NCBI GenBank assembly: GCA_947462095.1 | Contig: CANHNQ010000008.1 | Span: forward strand, 1 to 52,892 | Source: Gemmatimonadota bacterium | GTDB lineage: Bacteria; Gemmatimonadota; Gemmatimonadetes; Gemmatimonadales; Gemmatimonadaceae | Direction: 5' to 3' | DNA length: 52,892 bases | Shown here: one piece after another, positions 44,264-52,483 of the stretch | Position numbering within the stretch: position 1 is the first letter of the stretch | Layout: each line of letters begins with the position of its first letter | Translations under genes and position numbers: made by a program | The notes under the pieces: generated by a model | Databases searched by the model: none | The model's input: only the letters and a program-made list of their open reading frames with translations | Told to the model about the DNA's origin: nothing

Positions 44264-44788
44264 ATGACCCAACATGCGGACTCCTCTCTCCCGCCGAACC
44301 GGCGCGCGTTCCTCCTCGCGGCCGCTCAGCTTGGGCTTGCGTCGCTGGCGACCGTGGTCGGGGGGCGGCAACTCGGTGCCCAGCCGGCGGCAACGCGGGC
44401 CGCGGCCGGTGCCGCCCTGCCACCGATGACGGTCTATAAAGATCCGAACTGCGGCTGCTGCGCCGAATGGGTGAGTCACGTCCGGAAAGCCGGTTTCGTC
44501 GTCACGGTGCGCGACACCGCCGACATGGCCGCCGTGAAGGCCTCGTTCGGGGTGCCGTCGGCGCTCGAGTCGTGCCATACGGCACGGGTCGGGACCTACG
44601 CCATCGAAGGTCATGTGCCGGCCGACGTGATCCAGAAGCTGCTCCGTGAACAGCCGACGGCGCGCGGTCTGGCCGTGCCGGGGATGCCGATGGGCTCCCC
44701 CGGCATGGAGCAGGGATCGCAGAAGGACGCCTTCGATGTGCTCCTCTTCGACAAGGCCGGCAAGACCCGGATATTCGCGTCGCGTTGA
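44264..44788 (+). CDS. DUF411 metal-binding protein, probable copper handling
   Basis: A 174-residue exported protein of the DUF411 family, often found in copper resistance and oxidase loci. A Tat-like signal (NRRAFLLAAAQLGLASLATVV) precedes the domain. MTVYKDPNCGCCAEWVSHV contains the defining CGCC cluster (C63, C65, C66); the ESCHTA site and the Met-rich MPMGSPGM are further likely copper ligands. It is divergent from the cbb3 operon and shares its promoter spacer, so a role in copper supply to the CuB site or in copper stress is likely. Its TGA overlaps the ATG of a GNAT gene. Confidence 0.88.
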   Translation: MTQHADSSLPPNRRAFLLAAAQLGLASLATVVGGRQLGAQPAATRAAAGAALPPMTVYKDPNCGCCAEWVSHVRKAGFVVTVRDTADMAAVKASFGVPSALESCHTARVGTYAIEGHVPADVIQKLLREQPTARGLAVPGMPMGSPGMEQGSQKDAFDVLLFDKAGKTRIFASR

Positions 44789-45318
44789 TGGACACCACGG
44801 CGGTCGAACGCTCGGCGGTCGAAAGCTCGGCGTGGCCGTTGCGCGTGGAGCACGCGCGCGACGGGGACGTGGCCGACATCGTGGCCCTCAACAACCTGTT
44901 TGCCCCTGACGGGCTCACGCTCCACCGCAGCACTGCGTTCGTGGTGAGCCACCTGCAGGACTATCAGGTGGTACGGGGCCCCGACGGGGCGCTGCTGGGG
45001 CAGGTCGCGCTCGACGAGTACTCCCCCTCGCTGGTGGAGCTGGTGTCGCTCGCCGTGGCCCCGGATGCGCAGGGACACGGACTCGGCCAGCGGCTGATCA
45101 CGGCGGCGGAGTCGCTGGCGCGTGCACGCGGCTACCCTGAGCTGTTCGCCATCTCGCTCGCCGAGCCGCTGTTTTTGCGCATGGGCTTTCACGAGTCGAC
45201 GATCTTGCGCTACCCCGAGAAGATCGCGCGTTACCGGGCGATCTCCCGCTCCGAGTTGTCGATCGGACGGAAGTTCTGCTTCGCGAAGTCGCTGACCCCG
45301 ACGCCGACGGTGGGCTGA
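44788..45318 (+). CDS. GNAT N-acetyltransferase, ArgA-like
   Basis: A 176-residue acetyltransferase. ELVSLAVAPDAQGHGLGQRLITAAESLAR holds the acetyl-CoA loop (Q-x-x-G-x-G), and LFAISLAEPLFLRMGFHES the last strand. This arrangement resembles the stand-alone GNAT part of N-acetylglutamate synthases. The ATG shares its A with the TGA of the DUF411 gene. The 3' end overlaps the convergent acyltransferase gene by 88 bases. Arginine genes are not nearby, so the substrate is uncertain. Confidence 0.82.
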   Translation: MDTTAVERSAVESSAWPLRVEHARDGDVADIVALNNLFAPDGLTLHRSTAFVVSHLQDYQVVRGPDGALLGQVALDEYSPSLVELVSLAVAPDAQGHGLGQRLITAAESLARARGYPELFAISLAEPLFLRMGFHESTILRYPEKIARYRAISRSELSIGRKFCFAKSLTPTPTVG

Positions 45319-45983
45319 CCGCGTTGTTCGCTGCGGGCCGCCACGATCACCGATCGGGCCCCCGCACTCCGCACCTTCCGGGTCGGTCCCGCCGCCATCG
45401 GCGTGAGAATGCGAATCTCGAACATGGCGCGCCGGAGGGCGGCGATGCGTGGCACATGCGCCAGGAGCGTCTCGTCGCCCACCCAGCAGAGGGTCTCGCC
45501 TTGATCGTCGTCGGCGTAGGTCGAGAGCGCCACTGGTACGATCGGCACGCCGGTGATCACAGCCGCCTCCACCAGCGAGGAGCGGAACGGCAGGACCTCC
45601 CGACCGGTGGACGTGGTCCCCTCGGGGAACAGCACCACGCGCGTGCCATGCTGCAGCGCCGCGCCAAGCGCCACGACCGCGCGCGGGAGGTCGCGTTTGC
45701 GTCGTCGGTCAATCCAGATCACCCCCAGCGCCTCGCCCAGCGAGCCGATGAGCGGCCACCCTCGCACATCGTCTTTAGCGACGAAGGTGCAGTCGTAGTG
45801 CGCGACCAGCGCCACGATATCGATCCACGAGAGATGGTTCGCGACCATCAGCGCCGGACCGGGTGGCAACTGCCCGACGGTCCGCACCTCGATGCGGAGC
45901 AGTCGGAGCAACCCGCGGCAGAGGCCGCGTGCGCTCCGGCGCGCCAGCGCGCGCTTGGCCCGATGCCCGTGGGCGCGTATCAC
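45231..45983 (-). CDS. PlsC-type acyltransferase, probable ornithine-lipid O-acyltransferase
   Basis: A 250-residue membrane-associated acyltransferase. Motif I is N49-H50-L-S-W-I-D55 (HX4D), motif III is FPEGTTSTG (from F119), and VPIVPVAL is motif IV. Family members acylate lysophosphatidic acid (PlsC) or lyso-ornithine lipid (OlsA). The GTG at 45983 overlaps the stop of an OlsB-like gene by four bases; that coupling favours the OlsA role. The C-terminal 40 residues are polar and overlap the convergent GNAT gene. A longer upstream frame would lie within olsB. Confidence 0.87.
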   Translation of the reverse strand: MIRAHGHRAKRALARRSARGLCRGLLRLLRIEVRTVGQLPPGPALMVANHLSWIDIVALVAHYDCTFVAKDDVRGWPLIGSLGEALGVIWIDRRRKRDLPRAVVALGAALQHGTRVVLFPEGTTSTGREVLPFRSSLVEAAVITGVPIVPVALSTYADDDQGETLCWVGDETLLAHVPRIAALRRAMFEIRILTPMAAGPTRKVRSAGARSVIVAARSEQRGQPTVGVGVSDFAKQNFRPIDNSEREIAR

Positions 45984-46858
45984 CCGAAGAGCGATGCGTA
46001 GCTGCGCGCGTCCATCTCCTGAACGTCCAGCAGCACCAGGAAGTCGGTGGTTCCGAAGCCGTAATCGAGCGCGGGGGCGCCGCACACCTTGGCGCCGAGC
46101 GACAGGTAGCCGTCGAACAGCGGGGGGAGGGCGGCGGCCGGTGTCATCGCATCGATGAGCGGGCGGACGCGGCCGTCATCGGGAAGCGCTCGCGCGGCGG
46201 GGCGGGGGCGCACGAGAATCTGATCGTGCAAGGCGCCACGCGCGTGCAGGGCCCGCCACGCCTCGACGGCCGGTTCCACGGCGACGCCCGCCAGCGAACA
46301 GCAGCCAAACAGATAGCGCTTGTCGTTCCACTGCAGATAGCGCGCGATCCCCTTCCAGAGCAGGCGGAGTACCCGCCCCGAGCGATGGGCGGGGTCGACG
46401 CAGGCACGTCCGATTTCTACGGCCTCCATGAGCACGCGGCCGGGCACGGCACCCAGCTCGAACAACGTGCCACTGTAGAATCCATGCCGTGTGGCCGCCA
46501 TCACCGCAGTCTGGAGACGATAGGTGCCGACCACCGCCCCCGACGTGCGGTCGCAGATCATCAGATGATGGAACCACGGATCCCGTTCATCACTCTCTCG
46601 GTCCGTCGCGCCGTCCTCGGGCGTCCCCTCACCCAATTCCTCGCAAAACACGCGGTAGCGCAGCGACTGGACGGCGTGCAGATCCTGTCGGGTCCACGCG
46701 AAGCGGAGGACATACTTGCCGGCCTCGACGACGCCCGGCGGAATGCTGTCCACGTGGTGCGGGAAGACGTCCGCCTCGAGTGGAGCAGCCACGGTCTGTC
46801 CGTCGCCTACCGGCATGAGGTAGGGGGTGGTCGACGCGTCGAATGCGCGAGCGAGCAT
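45980..46858 (-). CDS. OlsB-like ornithine acyl-ACP N-acyltransferase
   Basis: A 292-residue GNAT-like acyltransferase of the OlsB/hemolysin-related group, which transfers a 3-hydroxyacyl chain from ACP to ornithine in the first step of phosphate-free ornithine lipid synthesis. Typical stretches are YVLRFAWTRQDLHAVQSLRYRVFCEELGE, VVGTYRL, EIGRACVDPAHRSGRVLRLLWKGIARYL and YLFGCCSLAG. The ATG was chosen because GGAGG stands four bases upstream; a further in-frame ATG 51 bases earlier lacks it. The last codons overlap the PlsC-type gene, so the two form the ornithine lipid pair. Confidence 0.85.
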   Translation of the reverse strand: MLARAFDASTTPYLMPVGDGQTVAAPLEADVFPHHVDSIPPGVVEAGKYVLRFAWTRQDLHAVQSLRYRVFCEELGEGTPEDGATDRESDERDPWFHHLMICDRTSGAVVGTYRLQTAVMAATRHGFYSGTLFELGAVPGRVLMEAVEIGRACVDPAHRSGRVLRLLWKGIARYLQWNDKRYLFGCCSLAGVAVEPAVEAWRALHARGALHDQILVRPRPAARALPDDGRVRPLIDAMTPAAALPPLFDGYLSLGAKVCGAPALDYGFGTTDFLVLLDVQEMDARSYASLFG

Positions 46859-47049
46859 GGGGCCTCCGGTGGTCGGTAACGTCCGACGCCGAATGCTCGG
46901 ACGGTCCAAGCTGCGATACCGTCGTATCGAACAATCCCACGAATGGCCACAGAGTGGTCACCGAACGGCAACGGTCTGTCACGGGCGGCACGGCCCCCCC
47001 GCCGGCTGCACTGGCCCCGAGGCGGCACCGGGGTGAGCTTTCCCGCACC

Positions 47050-47814
47050 ATGTCCCCTCAGTTCGTCGATCCCTCGCTGCCCAAGCGGATTGATCGCTGG
47101 CGCAGCCCCGCGCTCGGCCTGGAAATGCCGATCGTGTCGTATGGATGGCGTGGACAGCCCATCCTGCTCTTCCCCACGGCGGCGGCCGATTTTCTGGAGA
47201 ACGAGCGCTTCTGGTTAATCAAGGCGATCGAACCGCTGCTCCAGCAGGGACGTATCCGCGTCTTCTCGATCGACAGCATTAACAAGCTCGCCTGGATGGA
47301 CCACACCCTGCCGGTGGCGGAAGCCGCACGCCGACAGGCGTTGTACTCGCGCTATATCGAAGACGAAGTCGTACCGTATATTCGCCACGCGTGCGGCGAT
47401 GGACAGGCGCGCGCCATCACCGCCGGAGCGAGCTTCGGCTGCTTCCATGCGGCGAATGCCCTGTTCCGTCGCCCCGATCTGTTCAGCGGTCTGATCGGCA
47501 TGAGCGGCTTCTTCGACTTAGCACCCAGCTATCTGCACGGGTACAGCGACGACCACTGCTACTTCAACAACCCCATGTGGTACGTGGCGAACCTGGAAGA
47601 CGGGCCGCTCGACCTCCTGCGCCGCCACACGACGATTGCACTGGTGGCCGGACAGGGGGCCTACGAGAAGCCGGAGATGACGCGCGATTTTCACGATCTG
47701 CTCGACCGCAAGCAGATTGGCCATATCTACGAGCTGTGGGGGCATGACGTGAACCACGATTGGCCGTGGTGGCGCAAGATGCTTCCCTACTATCTGGAGC
47801 GAATCGGATGCTGA
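47050..47814 (+). CDS. Putative esterase family protein
   Basis: A 254-residue alpha/beta hydrolase resembling the putative-esterase family. PILLFPTAAADFLENERF replaces the usual oxyanion HG region, TAGASFGCFHAANAL holds the nucleophile in GASFG and WGHDVNHDWPWWRKMLPYYL the probable catalytic His. No signal peptide. It divides from the ornithine lipid genes across about 190 bp that show no clear promoter. Its last seven bases overlap the start of the M19 dipeptidase gene. Confidence 0.8.
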   Translation: MSPQFVDPSLPKRIDRWRSPALGLEMPIVSYGWRGQPILLFPTAAADFLENERFWLIKAIEPLLQQGRIRVFSIDSINKLAWMDHTLPVAEAARRQALYSRYIEDEVVPYIRHACGDGQARAITAGASFGCFHAANALFRRPDLFSGLIGMSGFFDLAPSYLHGYSDDHCYFNNPMWYVANLEDGPLDLLRRHTTIALVAGQGAYEKPEMTRDFHDLLDRKQIGHIYELWGHDVNHDWPWWRKMLPYYLERIGC

Positions 47815-49130
47815 AGCACGGTCGTGAGTCGTTGATGCTGGGTCTCGGGCTGATGATGGCCCTGCCCACCTGGGCGGTGGCGCAGGTGGCCCCGAAGCCG
47901 GCCGCGGCGGCCGCAGTCGCCATCCGGGAGGCGTCGCTCGACGCCCGCATCGCCTATGTGCGCAAACTGTTGCGCAACACGCCGTTGGTGGACGGTCACA
48001 ACGATCTGCCGTGGGCGATGCGGGAAGCGGCCAAGGATCCGCTCGATGTCGTGGCGTACGATCTCCGCCGCAAGACCGCCGGCATGACGGACATCGCACG
48101 CCTGCGCAAAGGCATGGTGGGTGGACAGTTCTGGTCGGTATACATCCCCGGCGAAGTGCGCGACTCCGGCTACGCGCGCATTCAGCTCGAGCAGATCGAC
48201 ATCGCCAAGCGCGTGATCGCACGCTATCCCGATGTGTTCGTCCCGGCGTTCACCGCGGCCGATGTGCGCAAGGCCTACGCGCAGGGCAAGATCGGTTCGC
48301 TGCTGGGCATGGAAGGCGGACACGCGATCGAGAATTCGCTGGGCGCGCTGCGCGCGTACTACGAACTCGGCGCGCGCTACATGACGCTTACGCACAACGT
48401 GACGCTCGATTGGGCCGACGCCGCGAACGATGTGCCGCGCAACAACGGGCTCACGGCGTTCGGCAAGGAAGTCGTGCGCGAGATGAACCGGCTCGGCATG
48501 ATCGTCGATCTGGCGCACACGTCGCCGGCGGTGATGAGTCAGGCGCTGTCCGTGACCGAAGCGCCGGTGATCTGGTCGCATGCCGCCGCGCGCGGCATCA
48601 CCGATGTGCCGCGCAACGTGCCCGATTCGATTTTGGCCCGCCTGCCGAAGAACGGCGGCGTGGTGATGATGACGTTCGTCCCGGGCTTCGTGTCGCAGAC
48701 CGTAGCGAACTACGGCGCACAGGTCACGGCCGTGCGCGACTCGATCGCCAAGCGCTTCCCGAGTGACAACGACGCACAGTTCAAGGCGGTGGCGGCGTGG
48801 CGTGAAACGCACCCGACGCCGATCGCCACGATCAGTGACGTGGCTGACCATCTCGACCACATCAAGAAGATTGCCGGCGCCGCGCATGTGGGGATCGGCG
48901 GCGATTTCGACGGCATCACGGAAACCGTGCAGGGGCTCGAGGATGTGTCCACATATCCGACGTTGTTCGCCGAGCTGCTGAAGCGCGGCTGGACCGACAC
49001 GGAACTCAAAGGCCTCGCCGGCGAAAATGTGCTGCGCGTACTGAAGGGTGCCGAAACGGTGTCGTCCTTGCTGCGCAAGACGCGACCCGCTTCCACGAAG
49101 ACCATCCAACAACTCGACGGACACCGCTGA
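47808..49130 (+). CDS. Secreted M19 membrane dipeptidase (renal dipeptidase family)
   Basis: A 440-residue zinc dipeptidase. A signal peptide (MLGLGLMMALPTWAVAQ) precedes the barrel. Metal and active-site residues are visible: H and D in LVDGHNDLPWAM, E in GMEGGHAIENS, His in MIVDLAHTS and VIWSHAAARGI, and Asp in GIGGDFDG. Such enzymes split dipeptides, including those with D-residues. The ATG overlaps the esterase stop by seven bases, and its own stop shares a base with the next ATG. A longer frame begins 48 bases earlier but would remove the signal peptide from the N-terminus. Confidence 0.93.
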   Translation: MLKHGRESLMLGLGLMMALPTWAVAQVAPKPAAAAAVAIREASLDARIAYVRKLLRNTPLVDGHNDLPWAMREAAKDPLDVVAYDLRRKTAGMTDIARLRKGMVGGQFWSVYIPGEVRDSGYARIQLEQIDIAKRVIARYPDVFVPAFTAADVRKAYAQGKIGSLLGMEGGHAIENSLGALRAYYELGARYMTLTHNVTLDWADAANDVPRNNGLTAFGKEVVREMNRLGMIVDLAHTSPAVMSQALSVTEAPVIWSHAAARGITDVPRNVPDSILARLPKNGGVVMMTFVPGFVSQTVANYGAQVTAVRDSIAKRFPSDNDAQFKAVAAWRETHPTPIATISDVADHLDHIKKIAGAAHVGIGGDFDGITETVQGLEDVSTYPTLFAELLKRGWTDTELKGLAGENVLRVLKGAETVSSLLRKTRPASTKTIQQLDGHR

Positions 49131-50308
49131 TGAGCCTCCATCGCCGCACCTTCCTGAAGCACTCTGCGCTGCTCGGCGGCGCGGTGGGTCTGGGACTCCC
49201 CACGACCGCCCACGCGTTCACGGCCGACGGCGTGCGCCCGTTGGCGTACCGCCCGGAAACGGGAGCGGCGCAGCCCAAGCCGCTGCGCATTCTCATTCTG
49301 GGTGGTACGGGATTCATCGGGCCGAATCAGGTGGAGTACGCGCTCGCCCGGAAGCACAAGGTCACGCTGTTCAATCGCGGCAAGACGAACGCGACGCTGT
49401 TTCCGGATGTCCCGCGTATCATCGGTGATCGCAACGTGGCCGGCGGTCACGATGGACTGAAGAAGGGCGTGTGGGATGTCGTGATCGACAACCCCACGCG
49501 CAATCCGCAGTGGGTGCGCGATGCCGGTGCCGCGCTGAAGGGACGCGTGGGGCAGTACATCTTCGTGTCCACGATTTCGGTGTTCAGCGACTACTCGAAG
49601 CCGGGCATGGATGAGAACGGCCCGCTGAACACACCGGGCGATCCCTCGGTGTGGGCCAGCAACGATGGGGCGCACTACGGTCCGAATAAGGTGCAGTGCG
49701 AGATCGATGCGAAGGCGCAGTTCGGCGAGGACAAGGTCACGATCGTGCGTCCCGGGTTGATCGTGGGCCCCGGCGACCTGAGTGATCGCTTCTCGTACTG
49801 GCCGGTGCGCATTCAGAAGGGCGGCGAACTGCTCGCGCCGGGCACGCCGAACGATCCGGTGCAGTACATCGACGTGCATGATCTCAGCCAATGGATCGTG
49901 CGGACCGGCGAGAGCCACACGCTTGGCACCTTCAACGCGACCGGACCGAAGGCGCCGACCACCATCGCCGAGATGTTGTATGGCATCAAGGCGGTCACCA
50001 CGAGCGATGCGCGCTTCACATGGGTGCCGGCCGAGTTCCTGGCCGAGCAGCAAGTGCGTGCGTGGAGCGATATGCCGGTGTGGCAACCGGCGTTCGGCCG
50101 AACGGCCGGCTTCATGGCGGTAAACTGTCAGAAGGCCTTTGCGGCCGGCCTCACGTTCCGTCCGCTCGCGGAGACCGCGAAGTCCACGCTGGACTGGTAC
50201 ATGACGCGTCCGGCCGCCGAGCAGGAGAAGGCGCGGGCCGGTATTGCACCGGAGAAGGAGACGGCGGTGCTGGCCGCGTGGCACGCCAAACAAGCCGGAG
50301 CCAAGTGA
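49130..50308 (+). CDS. Tat-exported NAD-dependent epimerase/dehydratase
   Basis: A 392-residue extended short-chain dehydrogenase-like protein with a twin-arginine signal, HRRTFLKHSALLGGAVGLGL (4-23). The Rossmann motif is LRILILGGTGFIG (GGTGFIG 58-64), and the active-site Tyr/Lys pair appears as HYGPNKVQCE (YxxxK). VRPGLIVGPGDLSDRFSYWPVRI resembles the substrate region of isoflavone-reductase/epimerase types. Export by Tat fits a protein that folds around NAD(P) in the cytoplasm. The ATG shares the last base of the dipeptidase TGA and its own stop overlaps the next GTG. Substrate not known. Confidence 0.9.
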   Translation: MSLHRRTFLKHSALLGGAVGLGLPTTAHAFTADGVRPLAYRPETGAAQPKPLRILILGGTGFIGPNQVEYALARKHKVTLFNRGKTNATLFPDVPRIIGDRNVAGGHDGLKKGVWDVVIDNPTRNPQWVRDAGAALKGRVGQYIFVSTISVFSDYSKPGMDENGPLNTPGDPSVWASNDGAHYGPNKVQCEIDAKAQFGEDKVTIVRPGLIVGPGDLSDRFSYWPVRIQKGGELLAPGTPNDPVQYIDVHDLSQWIVRTGESHTLGTFNATGPKAPTTIAEMLYGIKAVTTSDARFTWVPAEFLAEQQVRAWSDMPVWQPAFGRTAGFMAVNCQKAFAAGLTFRPLAETAKSTLDWYMTRPAAEQEKARAGIAPEKETAVLAAWHAKQAGAK

Positions 50309-51579
50309 TCCGTCGCGTCATGGCGAAGCTGGTCACGGTGGAAGAAGGCGAGTGGCGGGCCACGCTGCTCGCCTTCACGTTCTTCTTCTTCCTGCTGGCC
50401 AGTTACTTCATTCTGCGCAGTATTCGCGACGCGATCGGCGTGGCCGCCGGCACGGCGAAACTGCCGTGGCTGTTCACGGGCACGCTGGTCGCGACGCTGC
50501 TGGCGAATCCGCTCTACGCGACGATCGTGTCGCGTCTCCCGGTACGACGCTTCATCCCGATCGTGTATCGGGTGTTCTCCGCGCTCCTGCTGATCTTCGC
50601 CTACGCGGTGTACAGCACGGGGCCGGCGGAAGAGAAGTACCTCGGCCCGGCGTTCTGGATCTTCATCAGCGTGTTCAGTCTGTTTGTCCCGTCGGTGTTC
50701 TGGGGCTTCATGGCGGACACGTTCTACAGCAATCAAGGGAAACGGCTGTACGGCTTCATCGGCGTGGGCGGTACGCTGGGCGGCATGTTCGGCTCGAAGT
50801 TCACCGCGTTGATGGCGACGCAGGTCGGGACGCCGATGTTGATGCTGATGTCGGTGCTCCTGCTGGAGTGCGGCGTGCAGGTGCTGCGACAGTTCCCGCC
50901 CAGCTTTCGCGCGGAGACGCGCGATCGGGAGGAGGCCAAGCGATCGGTCGGTGGTGGGTCGTTGGCCGGCATTACGCATGTGCTCCAGTCGCCGTATCTG
51001 CTGGGTATCTGTCTGTTCATGCTGTTGTTCACGATCGGCACCACGGTGTTGTACTTCCAGCAGGCGGAGATCGTGGGCGCAAAGTTCGCCGATCGTGAAT
51101 CGCGCACGGCGTTTCTGGCCAATCTCGACTTCTACGTGCAGCTGCTCACGGTGCTGGCGCAGTTGTTCATTTCGGGCCGCGTGATCAAGTGGATCGGCGT
51201 CGGCATGACGCTGGCGATCCTGCCGTTCGTGAGCGTAGTCGGGTTCGGCGCGATCGGTGTGTGGCCGTCGCTCTCGTTGTTCGTGGCGTTCACGGTGATT
51301 CGTCGGGCCGGCAACTACGCCTTCGCCAACCCGGGGCGCGAGGTACTGTTTTCGGTGATTCCGGCCGAGGACAAGTACAAAGCCAAGAACTTCATCGACA
51401 CGTTCGCGTATCGCAGTGGCGACCAGATCGGCGCGTGGAGCTACTCCGCGATGTCCGCCGCCGGACTCGCGGTGAGTTCGATCGCGTTGATCGCGGCGCC
51501 GATGAGCGCGGTGTGGCTGATCGTGGCACTCTGGTTGGGGCGGCGCCACACGGTGATGTCGAAGGCGGAGTCGGCGTAG
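50305..51579 (+). CDS. Npt1/Npt2 (ATP:ADP carrier)-like or MFS membrane transporter
   Basis: A 424-residue integral membrane protein with about twelve helices. The opening EEGEWRATLLAFTFFFFLLASYFILRSIRDA and GKRLYGFIGVGGTLGGMFGSKFTALM in the middle are typical of free-living bacterial relatives of the Tlc nucleotide carriers, a branch near the major facilitator family. FANPGREVLFSVIPAEDKYKAKNFIDTFAYRSGDQIGAW is another conserved stretch. These relatives have no proven substrate. The GTG overlaps the epimerase stop as GTGA and GGAG stands four bases upstream, which decides the start over ATG 50320. It ends the four-gene coupled series. Confidence 0.82.
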   Translation: MIRRVMAKLVTVEEGEWRATLLAFTFFFFLLASYFILRSIRDAIGVAAGTAKLPWLFTGTLVATLLANPLYATIVSRLPVRRFIPIVYRVFSALLLIFAYAVYSTGPAEEKYLGPAFWIFISVFSLFVPSVFWGFMADTFYSNQGKRLYGFIGVGGTLGGMFGSKFTALMATQVGTPMLMLMSVLLLECGVQVLRQFPPSFRAETRDREEAKRSVGGGSLAGITHVLQSPYLLGICLFMLLFTIGTTVLYFQQAEIVGAKFADRESRTAFLANLDFYVQLLTVLAQLFISGRVIKWIGVGMTLAILPFVSVVGFGAIGVWPSLSLFVAFTVIRRAGNYAFANPGREVLFSVIPAEDKYKAKNFIDTFAYRSGDQIGAWSYSAMSAAGLAVSSIALIAAPMSAVWLIVALWLGRRHTVMSKAESA

Positions 51580-51590
51580 CCGGCGCGCGA

Positions 51591-51623
51591 CTGCGGTACT
51601 ACTGCGGTACTACTGCGGCACCA
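51591..51623. repeat. 11-bp tandem repeat, three copies
   Basis: CTGCGGTACTA occurs at 51591 and 51602 and as CTGCGGCACCA at 51613. The third copy is the C-terminal codons of the minus-strand secreted protein, so the array arose by duplication of the gene end. Confidence 0.85.
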
Positions 51624-52227
51624 TCTTCACGAAGCCGTCGTACTTCCACACGCTGCCCACGCGGAGCCAGCGTTCGCAGAAGGTGTAGCGCTGCGTCTGC
51701 GGGGCCTGTCCCTCCAGCGCCGGGGCGGCGGTGAACTGGGTCGTGTACGAGAGATTGATCTCGTGCGGCAGTTCGCCGCGTTCGATGCGGGTGATGGCCA
51801 CCCAGACGCCTGACGGAACGGCGCACCCCACGCCGCCGACGGCGGGGCAGGGCTCGACGTCGAGCGCGCGCGTCTCGGTCCAGTCGGCGATCGGGGCGAA
51901 CGCGATCGGCGCGAGCGGACGCCCGTTGTATTGCCGCACGGCGTCACTGGTGGCGGCGCGGCCGAACCGCTTGGCGCTGTACTCGGCGATGGGGATGCCG
52001 GCCGGGCGGTCCTGCGTGATGATCCGCACGATCGCTTTGGAGACCAACGACTCGGGATCGGGGAGCGACCAGGCGCCCGACGGCGCCGCCGAGCGGGCGC
52101 TCGTGACGCCCACCTGCGCCGCCGCGGTGCGCCAGGGTGCGCCAACCATAAGCGCAAGCAAGACCGCCACGGTGGACAGGCGGTCGCGATTGGCGCGGGA
52201 GGGGGGTACCGTTGAGCGTGAGATCAT
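51610..52227 (-). CDS. Secreted protein of unknown function
   Basis: A 205-residue protein with a signal peptide: basic residues, then LSTVAVLLALMVGAPWRTAAAQ, cut after AAA-Q near residue 38. The mature part has two cysteines in DVEPCPAVGGVGCAV, a likely disulfide, and a late Cys in YTFCERWLRVGSVWKYDGFV, a pattern of small periplasmic domains. No family is recognised. The ATG at 52227 begins the signal peptide; a TAGCAT -10-like box lies about 17 bases upstream on the minus strand (52244-52249). The upstream 23-residue extension is not supported. Confidence 0.7.
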   Translation of the reverse strand: MISRSTVPPSRANRDRLSTVAVLLALMVGAPWRTAAAQVGVTSARSAAPSGAWSLPDPESLVSKAIVRIITQDRPAGIPIAEYSAKRFGRAATSDAVRQYNGRPLAPIAFAPIADWTETRALDVEPCPAVGGVGCAVPSGVWVAITRIERGELPHEINLSYTTQFTAAPALEGQAPQTQRYTFCERWLRVGSVWKYDGFVKMVPQ

Positions 52228-52483
52228 GATGGTCTGCTGGGGAATGCTACACCGAATCCCGGGGTACGTTGCTGGGTTCGCTAAGCTTGAGCGCATCCGG
52301 CCATTCGCGCGGTGACACGGAACACGTCCCGATCAATGCGATCGCGCTCGGGGTACAGCACCGACGCCGTCACCAGGCAAGTGATGAGCGCACTCGATGC
52401 CATCGTGTTGCCGGTTGGCGACGTGCTGCATCCGGCCGCCGAGATCGAGAGCCGCGAGGAGCGCTTCGGTGGCATCGGCGGTG
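52228..52483. other. Non-coding stretch before the right-hand repeat
   Basis: Only short, overlapping frames without family resemblance occur here. It should hold the promoter of the secreted protein; nothing else is recognised. Confidence 0.5.

Noticed and set aside
47790-49124. Minus-strand open frame of 444 residues opposite the M19 dipeptidase
   Set aside because: Antisense shadow of a gene with complete active-site motifs.
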